DNA of 64,000 bases from assembly GCF_902859805.1 (NCBI RefSeq), contig NZ_CADIKC010000003.1:248001-312000 (forward strand), given 5' to 3'. The DNA comes from Paraburkholderia sediminicola. GTDB taxonomy: Bacteria; Pseudomonadota; Gammaproteobacteria; Burkholderiales; Burkholderiaceae. Shown here in pieces: positions 18,665 through 28,421 of the stretch (its first letter is position 1; each line of letters begins with the position of its first letter). A program made the position numbers and the translations under genes. The notes beneath the pieces are model-generated. The model saw only the letters and a list, made by a program, of their open reading frames with translations, had not been told where the DNA came from and did not search any database.

Positions 18665-19585
18665 ATGCTGAACTTCCTCGTCAAACGTATCTTTGGCCTG
18701 CTGCCGACGCTCTTCATCGTCGCCGTGCTGGTGTTTCTGTTCGTGCATCTGTTGCCCGGCGATCCGGCGCGTCTCGCGGCCGGTCCCGAAGCGGATGAGG
18801 CGACCGTTGCATTAGTGCGTGCCGATCTCGGCCTCGATAAGCCGATGCCGCAGCAGTTCGCCAACTTCTTCGTGAAGATCGCGCACGGCGACTTCGGCAC
18901 GTCCACGCGCAGCAAGCGGCCGGTCAGCCAGGAAATCGGCGAGCGCTTCATGCCGACGCTGCTGCTTACGCTCGCGAGCATGGTGTGGGCGGTGGTGCTC
19001 GGCATGGGGATCGGCATCGTCTCGGCGGTCTGGCGCAATCGTTGGCCGGACCGGCTCGGCATGACGCTCGCGGTGTCGGGCATTTCGTTTCCCGCGTTCG
19101 CGCTCGGCATGCTGCTGATGGAAATCTTTTCAGTGAAGCTCGGCTGGCTGCCGATTGTCGGCGATGGGTCGTGGAAGAGCTACGTGCTGCCGTCGCTCAC
19201 GCTCGGCGCGGCAGTCGCGGCTGTGATGGCGCGCTTCACGCGTGCTTCGTTTGTCGAGGTGATGAATGAAGATTTCGTGCGTACCGCGCGCGCCAAAGGT
19301 GTGCCCGAACGACTCGTGATCATCAAACACTGCCTGCGCAACGCAATGATTCCCGTCATCACGATGATGGGCCTGCAGTTCGGTTTTCTGCTGGGCGGCT
19401 CGATCGTGGTCGAAGTGGTATTCAATTGGCCGGGTCTCGGACGCCTGCTGGTGGATGCCGTGGCGATGCGCGACTATCCGGTGATTCAGGCCGAAGTGCT
19501 GTTGTTCTCGCTTGAGTTCATCATCATCAACCTGGTTGTGGACGTGCTGTACGCCGTCATCAACCCGACTATCCGTTTCAAGTGA
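18665..19585 (+). CDS. gsiC: Oligopeptide/glutathione ABC transporter permease (GsiC/DppB type)
   Basis: A 306-residue DppB-family permease, the standard length. It starts [21 protein letters not shown] and has the periplasmic [16 protein letters not shown] loop typical of the DppB side. The EAA loop reads [24 protein letters not shown] (about residues 203-226), which contacts GsiA. I place the start at the ATG at 18665; a TTG three codons upstream is possible. It pairs with the next gene to form the channel. Confidence 0.88.
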   Translation: MLNFLVKRIFGLLPTLFIVAVLVFLFVHLLPGDPARLAAGPEADEATVALVRADLGLDKPMPQQFANFFVKIAHGDFGTSTRSKRPVSQEIGERFMPTLLLTLASMVWAVVLGMGIGIVSAVWRNRWPDRLGMTLAVSGISFPAFALGMLLMEIFSVKLGWLPIVGDGSWKSYVLPSLTLGAAVAAVMARFTRASFVEVMNEDFVRTARAKGVPERLVIIKHCLRNAMIPVITMMGLQFGFLLGGSIVVEVVFNWPGLGRLLVDAVAMRDYPVIQAEVLLFSLEFIIINLVVDVLYAVINPTIRFK

Positions 19586-19592
19586 GGCCCGC

Positions 19593-20498
19593 ATGAGCAT
19601 CTCTGCCACCGAGGCGAATGCGGCCAAGGCCGCTCTCGTAGAAAACGCGATTCGCACGCCGTGGAGCGAATTCTGGCGCAAATTCCGTAAGCAGCATGTG
19701 GCGCTCGGCGCCGGCATTTTCGTGCTGCTGCTGGTTGCGGTTGCGATTCTCGCGCCGCATATCGTGCCGTACGATCCGGAGAATTTCTTCGACTACGACG
19801 CGTTGAACGCGGGGCCCTCAGCCGCGCACTGGTTCGGTGTCGATTCGCTGGGCCGCGATATTTTCAGCCGCATTCTGGCGGGTTCGCGTATTTCGCTCGA
19901 GGCCGGTTTTCTGTCGGTGGCGATCGGCGCGGTGATCGGTACGTTCTTCGGTTTGCTGGCTGGATATTACGAGGGCTGGTGGGACCGCATCACGATGCGA
20001 GTTGCCGATGTGCTGTTTGCGTTCCCCGGCATTCTGCTGGCGATCGGCGTGGTCGCGATTCTCGGCAACGGCATGATCAATGTGATCTGCGCGGTGGCGA
20101 TTTTCAGCATCCCGGCGTTTGCGCGGCTTGTGCGCGGCAATACGCTGATGCTCAAGCAACTTACCTATATCGAAGCGGCGCGCAGTATCGGCGCGTCGGA
20201 CTGGACCATCATCGTGCGGCATATTCTGCCGGGGACGATTTCGTCGATCGTCGTGTACTTCACGATGCGGATCGGTACATCGATCATCACGGCGGCGAGC
20301 CTGTCGTTTCTCGGACTCGGCGCGCAGCCGCCGATGCCGGAGTGGGGCGCGATGCTCAACGAAGCGCGCGCGGATATGGTCACCGCGCCGCATATCGCGC
20401 TGTTTCCGAGTCTGGCGATTTTCCTCACCGTGCTGGCGTTCAATCTGCTCGGCGACGGTTTGCGCGATGCGCTCGATCCGAAGCTTGACCGGCCATGA
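19593..20498 (+). CDS. gsiD: Oligopeptide/glutathione ABC transporter permease (GsiD/DppC type)
   Basis: A 301-residue DppC-family permease. A hydrophilic N-terminal tail is followed by a first membrane span near residue 45, then [24 protein letters not shown], the DppC hallmark. The EAA loop is [23 protein letters not shown] (about residues 191-213), and the C-terminus has [15 protein letters not shown]. It starts eight bases after gsiC, and its stop overlaps the start of the next peptidase gene (ATGA), so the peptidase is translationally tied to the importer. Confidence 0.9.
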   Translation: MSISATEANAAKAALVENAIRTPWSEFWRKFRKQHVALGAGIFVLLLVAVAILAPHIVPYDPENFFDYDALNAGPSAAHWFGVDSLGRDIFSRILAGSRISLEAGFLSVAIGAVIGTFFGLLAGYYEGWWDRITMRVADVLFAFPGILLAIGVVAILGNGMINVICAVAIFSIPAFARLVRGNTLMLKQLTYIEAARSIGASDWTIIVRHILPGTISSIVVYFTMRIGTSIITAASLSFLGLGAQPPMPEWGAMLNEARADMVTAPHIALFPSLAIFLTVLAFNLLGDGLRDALDPKLDRP

Positions 20499-21631
20499 GT
20501 TTGACTGAGACGGTAGATGAAAGCGCTCCGTATATCGGTGTGTTGCCGAGTGGCCCGCGTGGATCGATTGCCGACGTAGAAGGCGTGACGGTCGGACATT
20601 GCACACTGGATGAAGGCGCTGTGCAAACCGGCGTGACCGTGATTCGTCCGCATTGTGGCGATCCTTTTGTGAGCAAGGTGCCGGCTGCGGCTTCGGTGAT
20701 CAACGGGTTCGGGAAAAGCGTCGGGCTCGTGCAGGTTGAGGAACTCGGCGTGCTGGAGACGCCGATTGCGTTGACCAATACCTTTGGCGTCGCTGCTGTC
20801 GCACAAGCGCAGATTCGTGCGGCGATTCAAGGCAATTCGAAAATCGGACGCGAATGGTCGACGGTCAATCCGCTGGTGTTCGAATGTAATGATGGATACC
20901 TGAACGATATTCAGGCTTTTGCGGTAAACGAACGGCATTACAACGATGCGTACGAGGCGGCAAGCGTTGACGTTGCGAGCGGTTCGGTTGGCGCAGGCCG
21001 CGGTATGTCCTGCTTCGATCTGAAAGGCGGGATTGGCAATGCGTCACGTGTTGTTGAAGTAGCAGGGCGGAGTTATACGGTCGGTGCGCTGGTGCTGGCG
21101 AACTTCGGCCGACTGCCGATGTTGACGATCGACGGCATGCCGCTCGGTCGCGTGCTCGCCGAACGCGCGGCCGAAGCTGTCGCCGCTAGCGCAGCGACCT
21201 TGGCAACTTCGGCGAACGCAGAGACGTCAGCGACATCAGCGCCCCCCTCAAAACCCGAACAAGGCTCGATCATCATGATCGTCGCCACCGACGCGCCGCT
21301 CGACGCTCGTCAACTCAAGCGTCTGTCATTGCGCGCCGCGGCCGGTCTCGCACGGACCGGTTCGGTGTACGGCCACGGCAGCGGCGACATCGCGTTGGCG
21401 TTTTCAACGGCCTACACCGTTCCGCACGAATCCGACTTTGTGGCGTTGCCGCCCATGCTCGCCGACGCACGCCTCGATCCGCTATTCCGTGCCTGTGCGG
21501 ACAGCGTCGAGCAAGCGATCGTCGATGCGTTATGGAGCGCCACGTCGGTGACCGGCCGCGACGGCCATCGTCGCCTGTCGCTGCACGACGCGGCACCCGA
21601 TCTCGCTCAACTTCTCAAACAATCTTCCTGA
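20495..21631 (+). CDS. P1/S58 family self-processing aminopeptidase (DmpA-like)
   Basis: A 378-residue member of the DmpA family (L-aminopeptidase D-amidase/esterase, or beta-peptidyl aminopeptidase). These are made as one chain and cleaved before a serine that becomes the N-terminal nucleophile. The cleavage motif here is [14 protein letters not shown], with Ser258. An Ala/Thr/Ser-rich stretch (about residues 222-250), longer than the usual inter-subunit linker, precedes it. The N-terminal part carries ITDV-like [17 protein letters not shown] and [12 protein letters not shown]. No signal peptide is seen, so it should act on peptides after import. It overlaps gsiD and abuts the next gene. Confidence 0.85.
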   Translation: MSLTETVDESAPYIGVLPSGPRGSIADVEGVTVGHCTLDEGAVQTGVTVIRPHCGDPFVSKVPAAASVINGFGKSVGLVQVEELGVLETPIALTNTFGVAAVAQAQIRAAIQGNSKIGREWSTVNPLVFECNDGYLNDIQAFAVNERHYNDAYEAASVDVASGSVGAGRGMSCFDLKGGIGNASRVVEVAGRSYTVGALVLANFGRLPMLTIDGMPLGRVLAERAAEAVAASAATLATSANAETSATSAPPSKPEQGSIIMIVATDAPLDARQLKRLSLRAAAGLARTGSVYGHGSGDIALAFSTAYTVPHESDFVALPPMLADARLDPLFRACADSVEQAIVDALWSATSVTGRDGHRRLSLHDAAPDLAQLLKQSS

Positions 21632-22464
21632 TGAAAGTCCTGATTTCCGCCGACATCGAAGGCGTGGCCGGCGTATTCCATCCCGAGCAAACCCGTGCAG
21701 GCAACAGCGAATACGAAGCCGCACGGCGCTGGATGACGCTCGAAGCCAACGCCGCGATCGAAGGCGCGTTCGCAGGTGGCGCCACGCACGTGTGGGTCAA
21801 CGATTCGCATGGCGGCTTTCGCAATCTGCTGCCCGATCTGCTCGATGCACGCGCCCAGATCGTACTTGGCAAACCACGCACGCTTGGCATGATGGCTGGC
21901 CTTGAATACGGCGCGGCGCTGGTATTCATGATCGGCTATCACGCCAGGTCGCAAACGCACGGCATCCTCGCGCACACGATCAACAGCTTCGCGTTCGCAC
22001 GTGTATCGCTGAACGGGGTCGAAGTCGGCGAGGCGGGATTGTACGGCGCGCTGGCGGAAGAATATGGTGCACAGGTAGCGCTTTTATCTGGCGACGATGT
22101 ATTCGCCGAGGAAACCGCGCCGCGCTTTACCGGCGCGCGTTTCGTGGTCACCAAGAGCGCGACGGGGCATGCGAGCGGCGTTACGCAAACACCGGCAAGC
22201 GCTCGCGATGCGATCGAAAGTGCCGCACGCGAAGTGGTTCGGCATTACATCGACAAGGGTCATCCGCCGCAAGCCACGCGCGTTGCCGCGAAGCCTGTCG
22301 AATGCGAGTTGCGCGTGCAAACTACCGCGCTTGCCGATCTGTTCTGCCAATGGCCGGCGCTCACGCGCGTCGACGCCGTTACGTTGCGTTTTGGAGCGGA
22401 GTCGGCGGAACATGCAGTGCGCATGCTGAACTGTCTCTCGGCGATGTCGTTCATGCTGCGCTGA
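21631..22464 (+). CDS. dppA: M55 family zinc D-aminopeptidase (DppA-like)
   Basis: A 277-residue M55 metallopeptidase. The family member from Bacillus subtilis, DppA, releases D-alanine from D-Ala-D-Ala and D-Ala-Gly-Gly. The expected zinc ligands are visible: Asp8 and Glu10 (ISADIEGVAGV), His60 (VNDSHGG), His104 (IGYHA) and a glutamate at 134 (NGVEVGEAG). The start codon overlaps the previous stop (TGATG). It is the last gene of the cluster. Its presence suggests that D-amino-acid peptides, for example from cell walls, are part of the diet of this system. Confidence 0.87.
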   Translation: MKVLISADIEGVAGVFHPEQTRAGNSEYEAARRWMTLEANAAIEGAFAGGATHVWVNDSHGGFRNLLPDLLDARAQIVLGKPRTLGMMAGLEYGAALVFMIGYHARSQTHGILAHTINSFAFARVSLNGVEVGEAGLYGALAEEYGAQVALLSGDDVFAEETAPRFTGARFVVTKSATGHASGVTQTPASARDAIESAAREVVRHYIDKGHPPQATRVAAKPVECELRVQTTALADLFCQWPALTRVDAVTLRFGAESAEHAVRMLNCLSAMSFMLR

Positions 22465-22496
22465 GCCGTATGACGGAGTGCGCGACCGGCGACGTC

Positions 22497-23450
22497 CTAC
22501 TGTTGCCGGCTCAACTCCCGCGCTGCACGATCGATCACATCCGCAACTGCCCCCGCATGCGACACCGGCACGAGATGGCTCGATGAGATCGGCACGATCT
22601 TCGCGCCCATCCGGTTGGCCATGAACTGCTCGAGTTCAGGCGGTATCGCACGGTCCCTCGTTGTCACGATGTACCACGAAGGCTTTTCCCGCCACGCCAC
22701 CTGGCTGACCGTCTCGCTGAACGCCCTGGCGGCGATCGGCTGTTGCGCGGCGGAGAGCACGCGCGTCAGATTCTCGGGTACGTCGGCGGCGAAATCGGCG
22801 TGGTATTTGCTGCGGTCGAGCCATAGGAAGCCCGTCGGGTCCGCGGTGATGCCTTGACTCGCGGGCGCCGGCGCCGCGCGTTTCATCAGGTCCATCGTCG
22901 ATTCGTGCAGGTCCGGTGCAATGCCCGCCACATAGACGAGACCGGCGACGTTGGGCGCGTTCGCGCCCGCTTCAGTGATTACGACACCGCCCCATGAATG
23001 TCCTACGAGGATCGTCGGGCCATCCTGACGCGCGAGAACGCGGCGGGTGGCGGCGACATCGTCGGCGAGCGACGTGAGCGGGTTCTGCACCGAACTCACG
23101 TGATAACCCTTCTGCTGCAATTTCGCGACTACACCGTTCCAGCTCGAGCCGTCGACGAACGCGCCATGAACCAGCACGACGTTGCGAACAGGGCCGGTCA
23201 TCGGTGCTGCGGGTGGTTTGGTGGCAGTCGCTTTTGGAGTAGCAGGCGTGGGGGCGACGGCCGGAGTCGGGGGTGTTGCGGCCGGTGCCGCGGGCGGCTC
23301 CGGCGCTTCCGGTGCGCTCGACTCCATGCCAGGCATGTCGGCCGGTTCGGCGGCGGGTTCTGCCGTGGGCGCCGCGGTTTGCGCGAAGGCACCTGCCGCC
23401 GCGAAGCAGAGAGACAAAGCAGCGGCGCAAAGCAAACGTTTGGGCGACAT
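22497..23450 (-). CDS. Secreted alpha/beta hydrolase with Pro/Ala-rich linker
   Basis: A 317-residue protein. A signal peptide (about residues 1-23) is followed by roughly 65 residues of Ala/Pro/Glu-rich low-complexity linker. The hydrolase domain then starts at VRNVVLVHGAFVDGSSW (oxyanion region) and has the nucleophile elbow VGHSWGGVV. The acid and histidine probably lie in TTRDRAIPPELE and SSSHLVPVSHAG. It resembles the EstC/PIR7-type esterases found widely in proteobacteria. The substrate is unknown. The linker suggests display away from the membrane or attachment to the wall. Confidence 0.78.
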   Translation of the reverse strand: MSPKRLLCAAALSLCFAAAGAFAQTAAPTAEPAAEPADMPGMESSAPEAPEPPAAPAATPPTPAVAPTPATPKATATKPPAAPMTGPVRNVVLVHGAFVDGSSWNGVVAKLQQKGYHVSSVQNPLTSLADDVAATRRVLARQDGPTILVGHSWGGVVITEAGANAPNVAGLVYVAGIAPDLHESTMDLMKRAAPAPASQGITADPTGFLWLDRSKYHADFAADVPENLTRVLSAAQQPIAARAFSETVSQVAWREKPSWYIVTTRDRAIPPELEQFMANRMGAKIVPISSSHLVPVSHAGAVADVIDRAARELSRQQ

Positions 23451-23664
23451 GTTGAATCTCCGAAGGCAGAAACCTCGACTAGGGCAACATACAGAAGCCC
23501 CACGCCAGTGACAATCACTATCCTCGCCGTTAAGTGCGGCGCAGAACCAAGCGCGGGTTGGTCCCAGTATTTAGAGAATATCGGCCGCGGTAAAATTTCA
23601 GGTTCTGCCGGGGCAGACCATAAGTCTGGTCGGGCGATCGATATCCATACACTGGGGCGCAATT

Positions 23665-25050
23665 TTGAATAGTGCACAGCAGCAAGACGGCCTGAAGCGC
23701 GGGCTTAAAAATCGTCACATCCAGCTGATCGCGCTGGGCGGGGCGATCGGCACGGGCCTGTTTCTCGGCTCCGCCAGCGTGTTGAAGGCTGCCGGCCCGT
23801 CGATGATTCTCGGCTACGCGATCGGCGGCATCATCGCCTTCATGATCATGCGCCAACTCGGCGAAATGGTCGCGCAGGAACCGGTTGCCGGTTCGTTCAG
23901 CCACTTCGCGTACAAGTATTGGGGTGACTTTCCCGGCTTTCTGTCCGGCTGGAACTACTGGGTGCTGTACGTGCTCGTGAGCATGGCCGAGCTGACCGCG
24001 GTCGGCACCTACGTGCATTACTGGTGGCCGGGCGTGCCTACGTGGGTATCGGCGCTGGTGTGCTTCGCCGTCATCAACGCGATCAATCTCGCCAACGTCA
24101 AAGCGTACGGCGAAACTGAATTCTGGTTTGCGATCATCAAGGTGGTGGCGGTGATCGGCATGATCCTGTTCGGCGGCTATCTGCTGATCAGTGGCCATGG
24201 TGGTCCGCAGGCGTCGATCACCAATCTCTGGGCCGACGGCGGCTTTTTCCCGCACGGTTTTCATGGCCTGTTCATGATGCTCGCGGTCATCATGTTCTCG
24301 TTCGGCGGGCTCGAGCTGATCGGCATTACGGCTGCTGAAGCGGCCGATCCGCAAAAGAGCATTCCGAAGGCCGTGAATCAGGTGATCTACCGGATTCTGA
24401 TTTTCTACATCTGCTCGCTGGCGGTGCTGCTCTCGTTGTATCCGTGGAATCAGGTCGCGGCTGGCGGCAGCCCGTTCGTGATGATCTTCTCGCAGATCGG
24501 CTCGACACTGACGGCGAACATCCTCAACGTGGTGGTGTTGACGGCGGCGCTGTCGGTCTACAACAGCGGCGTGTATGCGAATAGCCGCATGCTCTACGGT
24601 CTCGCCGAACAGGGCAACGCACCGCGCGCGCTGATGAAGGTCGACCGGCGCGGCGTGCCGTATATGGCGATCGGTTTGTCGGCGCTTGCTACGTTCACCT
24701 GCGTGATCATCAACTATCTGATTCCCGCCGAAGCGCTCGGCCTGCTGATGGCGCTGGTGGTGGCCGCGCTGGTGCTGAACTGGGCGCTGATCAGCCTGAC
24801 GCATCTGAAGTCGCGCAAGGCGATGGTGGCAGCGGGCGAGACGCTCGTGTTCAAGTCGTTCTGGTTCCCGGTTAGCAACTGGATCTGCCTCGCGTTCATG
24901 GCGCTGATCCTCGTGATTCTGGCGATGACGCCGGGTCTGTCGGTCTCGGTATGGCTTGTGCCCGCGTGGCTGATCGTGATGTGGGCCGGCTACGTGTTCA
25001 AGCGCCGGCGTGCGGCGACGCATGGCGGTGCGCAGGTGGCGGGGCGGTAA
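23665..25050 (+). CDS. Amino acid permease (AroP/ProY family, APC superfamily)
   Basis: A 461-residue APC transporter with twelve predicted membrane segments. The N-terminal LKRGLKNRHIQLIALGGAIGTGLFLGSA is the AroP/ProY/CycA hallmark, and the conserved GGLELIGITAAEA segment is present near residue 212. Start choice: a TTG at 23665 is preceded by a weak GGGGCG, and no ATG lies upstream of the conserved N-terminus, so TTG is the likely initiator. The specific substrate (proline, aromatic or other neutral amino acids) cannot be decided. Confidence 0.85.
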   Translation: MNSAQQQDGLKRGLKNRHIQLIALGGAIGTGLFLGSASVLKAAGPSMILGYAIGGIIAFMIMRQLGEMVAQEPVAGSFSHFAYKYWGDFPGFLSGWNYWVLYVLVSMAELTAVGTYVHYWWPGVPTWVSALVCFAVINAINLANVKAYGETEFWFAIIKVVAVIGMILFGGYLLISGHGGPQASITNLWADGGFFPHGFHGLFMMLAVIMFSFGGLELIGITAAEAADPQKSIPKAVNQVIYRILIFYICSLAVLLSLYPWNQVAAGGSPFVMIFSQIGSTLTANILNVVVLTAALSVYNSGVYANSRMLYGLAEQGNAPRALMKVDRRGVPYMAIGLSALATFTCVIINYLIPAEALGLLMALVVAALVLNWALISLTHLKSRKAMVAAGETLVFKSFWFPVSNWICLAFMALILVILAMTPGLSVSVWLVPAWLIVMWAGYVFKRRRAATHGGAQVAGR

Positions 25051-25191
25051 GGCTGGATGTGGGCGCCGGCGCTGTTTGCGCCGGACCGCCCAATGTCGAG
25101 AAGAGCTTCAATATGCGGCGGAACGTCACATATTGCTTAAGCAATTATTGCCTAAGCTGATAAGTGCAATGTCGCACGTCAGGAGCCGAAT

Positions 25192-25416
25192 ATGAACACC
25201 ACCATCGAACACGACGCACGTCTGGAATTGTTGCTGTCGATCGCGCATGAAACGCTCGGCATCGGGACGTTCGAATTGAGCGGCAAGCCGAGCGCCGACT
25301 TACGCGTCGTGCGTGTCGATAGTCTCGCGAGAGCGCTGGAAGCGGCCTACGATGCCGGCCTCATGGTCGGTCATCGAGTGAGCTCGAATAAATGTCCGGC
25401 CGACCATCTTCAGTAG
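25192..25416 (+). CDS. Small conserved protein, DUF6900-like
   Basis: A 74-residue protein with a good AGGAG seven to nine bases before the ATG. It resembles the short DUF6900 family, which has an N-terminal helix with AHETLGI, a variable middle, and ALEAAYDAGLMVG near the end. Function is unknown. A strong terminator follows, so it is a single-gene transcript. The A+T-rich stretch just upstream (25125-25160) probably holds its promoter. Confidence 0.6.
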   Translation: MNTTIEHDARLELLLSIAHETLGIGTFELSGKPSADLRVVRVDSLARALEAAYDAGLMVGHRVSSNKCPADHLQ

Positions 25417-25442
25417 TGCGCTTTAGCCGCTTCGCAGAAGAC

Positions 25443-25484
25443 AACAAAAAACCCCGCGCAGCATGACTGGGCGGGGTTTTTTGA
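25443..25484. terminator. Bidirectional terminator between the DUF6900 gene and tRNA-Leu
   Basis: AAAACCCCGC and GCGGGGTTTT arms flank a 13-base loop, with A tracts left and T tracts right. It can end both the plus-strand small gene and the minus-strand tRNA transcript. Confidence 0.85.
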
Positions 25485-25513
25485 TCTTTATACGGTACTG
25501 CTGGAATTTCTTT

Positions 25514-25598
25514 TGGTGCCCAGGGCCGGAATCGAACCGGCACGCCTTGCGGCGGGGGATTTTGAGTCCCCTGCGTCTACCAATTTCACCACCTGGGC
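25514..25598 (-). tRNA. tRNA-Leu (anticodon CAA)
   Basis: An 85-base gene including an encoded CCA. The acceptor stem GCCCAGG/CCTGGGC, the GGGGA-CTCAAAA-TCCCC anticodon arm with anticodon CAA, a long variable arm and the GGTTCGATTCC T-arm are all visible on the minus strand. Confidence 0.95.
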
Positions 25599-25704
25599 AG
25601 GTCTTGCAGCGCACGCGCCAGAGTATGGCTCGCGGCGAAGACGCAGATTATGGCGGAAAATTCGACGACGGGCAAGCCGGTCGCTTCCTTCGCATGCTCC
25701 GCCC

Positions 25705-27090
25705 TCAAACCGTGCGTGAAAAACGTTCGAGCGTTTGCTGACCGAGATAGCGGTCGAACACCATCGCGACGTTGCGCACGAGCATGCGTCCGGCCATCTG
25801 CACTTCGAGCTTGCTGCCGCTCACCGACACCAGCCCATCCTGCTCGAAGCCGCGCAAGCGCTCCAGTTCCGGCTCGAACGTATCGGCGAAGCGGATGCCG
25901 TAGGCCGCTTCGAATTCATCGAAGCGCAATTCCAGATTGCACATCAGTTGCGTGATTACATCGCGACGCAGACGGTCGTCCGCAGTGAGGCGCATGCCGC
26001 GCGTGATCGCGAACTTGCCCGCATCGATAGCCGCTGCGTAACCTGGCAGATCCTTCGCGTTCTGTGCGTACACGTCGCCGACTTTGCCGATCGACGACGC
26101 GCCGAAGCCGATCAGATCGCATTCCGCCCGTGTGCTATACCCCTGAAAATTCCGATGCAACGTGCGCCGTGCCTGTGCGCGCGCAAGTTCGTCGGTGGGG
26201 AGCGCGAAGTGATCCATGCCGATGTAGACATAGCCCGCGTCGGTCAGGCGCTCGACTACTCGCTGGAGGATCGCGAGGCGTACGGCAGGCGAAGGCAGCG
26301 TGGCCTCATCCATCTGCCGTTGCATCTTGAAGAGCTGTGGCATGTGCGCATACGCGAACACTGAAAGACGATCGGGTGCGAGTTCGATCATTGTGTCGAG
26401 CGTGCGGCTGAAGCTATCGACCGTTTGATGCGGCAGCCCGTAAATCAGATCGACGCCGATCGAGTGGAAGCCGGTATCGCGTGCGGCTTGCATCACCGAC
26501 GCAGTCATCTCGAGTGGCTGAATGCGATTGATTGCCTGCTGCACCACCGGATCGAAATCCTGCACACCGAGACTGAGCCGGTTGAAGCCGAGCGTGCGCA
26601 AATGCGCAATGGTCTCAGGCGAGGCTTCGCGCGGATCGACTTCGATGGAATATTCGCCTTCGGTGTCGGGAAGCAAGGTGAAGTGCTCGCGCGCCGCGAC
26701 CATCAGTTCCGCCATTTCATCGTGTGAGAGGAACGTCGGCGTGCCGCCGCCCCAATGCAATTGCGATACGGGCCGTCGCGTGTCGAAATGCGCTGCCTGC
26801 AAAGCCATTTCGCGCTTCAGGCGCTCGACATAGGGCCGCGCGTGCGCGCGGTTTTTTGTGGCGACCTTGTTGCAACCGCAGTAGAAGCACACGGTGTCGC
26901 AAAAGGGGATGTGGAAGTACAGCGAGAGATCGGTGGAGGAAGCGCCCGGGTCTGCGGCGGCGCGTAGATAGCCGGCGGGATCGAAATCGTCGCGGAACTG
27001 CAAGGCGGTGGGATAGGACGTATACCGTGGACTGTTCGCGCTGTATTTGGCGAGCAGGTCCGGGCGGAATAGTGTGTTGGCGGTGGTCAT
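25705..27090 (-). CDS. hemN: Oxygen-independent coproporphyrinogen III oxidase
   Basis: A 461-residue radical SAM enzyme that decarboxylates coproporphyrinogen III to protoporphyrinogen IX without oxygen, in heme synthesis. The cluster motif is C-x3-C-x2-C-x-C (Cys64, Cys68, Cys71, Cys73), as required for true HemN. The N-terminal YSANSPRYTSYPTA segment and the C-terminal HemN domain (LELRFDEFEAAYGI) are also present, unlike in HemW. The ATG at 27090 begins MTTANTLFRPDLL. An in-frame upstream start adds an unrelated 26 residues. A second family member (HemW) lies at 53304-54533. Confidence 0.92.
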   Translation of the reverse strand: MTTANTLFRPDLLAKYSANSPRYTSYPTALQFRDDFDPAGYLRAAADPGASSTDLSLYFHIPFCDTVCFYCGCNKVATKNRAHARPYVERLKREMALQAAHFDTRRPVSQLHWGGGTPTFLSHDEMAELMVAAREHFTLLPDTEGEYSIEVDPREASPETIAHLRTLGFNRLSLGVQDFDPVVQQAINRIQPLEMTASVMQAARDTGFHSIGVDLIYGLPHQTVDSFSRTLDTMIELAPDRLSVFAYAHMPQLFKMQRQMDEATLPSPAVRLAILQRVVERLTDAGYVYIGMDHFALPTDELARAQARRTLHRNFQGYSTRAECDLIGFGASSIGKVGDVYAQNAKDLPGYAAAIDAGKFAITRGMRLTADDRLRRDVITQLMCNLELRFDEFEAAYGIRFADTFEPELERLRGFEQDGLVSVSGSKLEVQMAGRMLVRNVAMVFDRYLGQQTLERFSRTV

Positions 27091-27324
27091 GAGTGGCTCA
27101 AGTTTGACGGCCACCGTGGAAGAGGCGAGAGCCGGAGGCGGTTCGCAGCACCGGTTCGAACAGCGCAAACGCCTCTTGAGCGTGGCCTTTCGTATCCAGC
27201 AAGTTTACGTGAGTGACCCTTCGCGTAATTGTGTAAAAAGGTCGCACGGGATGCGATGGCACAATGCGGGTCTGGCGCTGCGTTGTATGTTGTGTCGCCT
27301 GTTTTCGAGTTCAGGAAAAATGTC

Positions 27325-27654
27325 GTGAGTGATGTGCCGAACAGCGTTGTGAAGCGCGAGTCCCCGTTCCATGTGGCCGGTCATGCGTGCCGCCCCGATT
27401 GCGGCGCGTGCTGTATTGCGCCGTCGATTTCGAGCCCGATCCCCGGCATGCCGAATGGCAAACCGGCGGGCGTGCGCTGCGTGCAACTCGGCGATGATCT
27501 GCGCTGCGCGATCTTCGGTCAGCCGGAGCGGCCTGCGTGCTGTTCCGGTCTGCAACCGCAGATGGAAATGTGCGGCACGAACCGCAACGAGGCGCTCGCG
27601 TGGCTCACCCAGCTTGAAACGCAGACTCAACCGCAGCCGGCGGTGCGCCGATAG
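27325..27654 (+). CDS. YkgJ family cysteine-cluster protein
   Basis: A 109-residue protein with clustered cysteines: [11 protein letters not shown], then [16 protein letters not shown], then PACCSGL and a final MCG. The pattern fits the CxxCxxCC-type YkgJ family, thought to bind a metal or iron-sulfur cluster. I choose the GTG at 27325, which has AGGAAAA seven to nine bases upstream. A further 32 upstream codons in frame look unrelated. The biochemical role is unknown. Confidence 0.75.
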   Translation: MSDVPNSVVKRESPFHVAGHACRPDCGACCIAPSISSPIPGMPNGKPAGVRCVQLGDDLRCAIFGQPERPACCSGLQPQMEMCGTNRNEALAWLTQLETQTQPQPAVRR

Positions 27655-27748
27655 CGCGCGGCAACGAACCGCAGCGTCGTTCATTGATCTGAATCAGAAC
27701 GACCCAACACAACCGCATGCTCGAGAAGGCTTCCACAGGAGATTTCGC

Positions 27749-28342
27749 ATGACTCGACCCGCTGCGCCGACCCGGCGCCGCTTCCTGCTTGCCGCGCTGA
27801 CAGGCTGCACCGCGCTTGGCATCACCGTGTCGCTGGCGGCCTGCGCGACCTCGACTTTCCCGTTCATCCCCTCGCATTACACGTTCTCGCAGCAGCAGGT
27901 GCAGGACGCGGTGCAGCGCAAATTCCCCTATCAGCGCACGGTTTCGCAAGTGTTCGACGTCGCGCTGACCAATCCGGTGGTCGGCTTCCTTCCGGACGCG
28001 AACCGCGTCTCGGTGAAGCTCGACGCCAGGCTCGCGAGCCCATTCATGCCGCAGCCGGTCGACGGCGTATTCACGCTGTCGAGCGAACTGGCCTACGACG
28101 CCGCCAGCAAATCGGTCGTGCTGAAGTCGCCGAGCGTCGACAACGTCAGCGTGAGTGGCCAGGCGCAGGCCTACACGCAGCAGATCAATGCCGCGGCAGC
28201 CGTGCTCGCCACGCAGTTGCTGACCAACTATCCGATCTACACCTTCAAACCCGAACAACTGCAATTTGCCGGGGTGAATTACGAACCCGGTACAATCACC
28301 ATCCTTACAAACGGCATACGCGTGCAAATCGTCGAGAAATGA
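27749..28342 (+). CDS. DUF1439 family lipoprotein
   Basis: A 197-residue outer- or inner-membrane lipoprotein. The N-terminus has a twin-arginine-like RRRF stretch, a hydrophobic core and the lipobox SLAAC near residue 31. The mature part contains the DUF1439 pattern (YTFSQQQVQDAVQRKFPY; YTFKPEQLQFAGVNY), a lipid-binding BPI/SMP-like fold in E. coli YceB. AGGAG lies before the ATG. uppP follows 79 bases later on the same strand. Confidence 0.8.
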   Translation: MTRPAAPTRRRFLLAALTGCTALGITVSLAACATSTFPFIPSHYTFSQQQVQDAVQRKFPYQRTVSQVFDVALTNPVVGFLPDANRVSVKLDARLASPFMPQPVDGVFTLSSELAYDAASKSVVLKSPSVDNVSVSGQAQAYTQQINAAAAVLATQLLTNYPIYTFKPEQLQFAGVNYEPGTITILTNGIRVQIVEK

Positions 28343-28421
28343 CGCTGCGCGCGGCCGGCGGGGCCGCGCACACCGTGCTGACCCTGTTCGTTTCGACTAA
28401 CTACAGCGATGAGGGTCACGG

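Noticed and set aside
23530..25023. Minus-strand open frame of 497 codons opposite the amino acid permease
   Set aside because: Antisense to an unmistakable APC permease and lacking any ribosome site or motif.
27091..27324. FNR/Anr box upstream of hemN
   Set aside because: No TTGAT-N4-ATCAA-like site is visible in the region before the gene.
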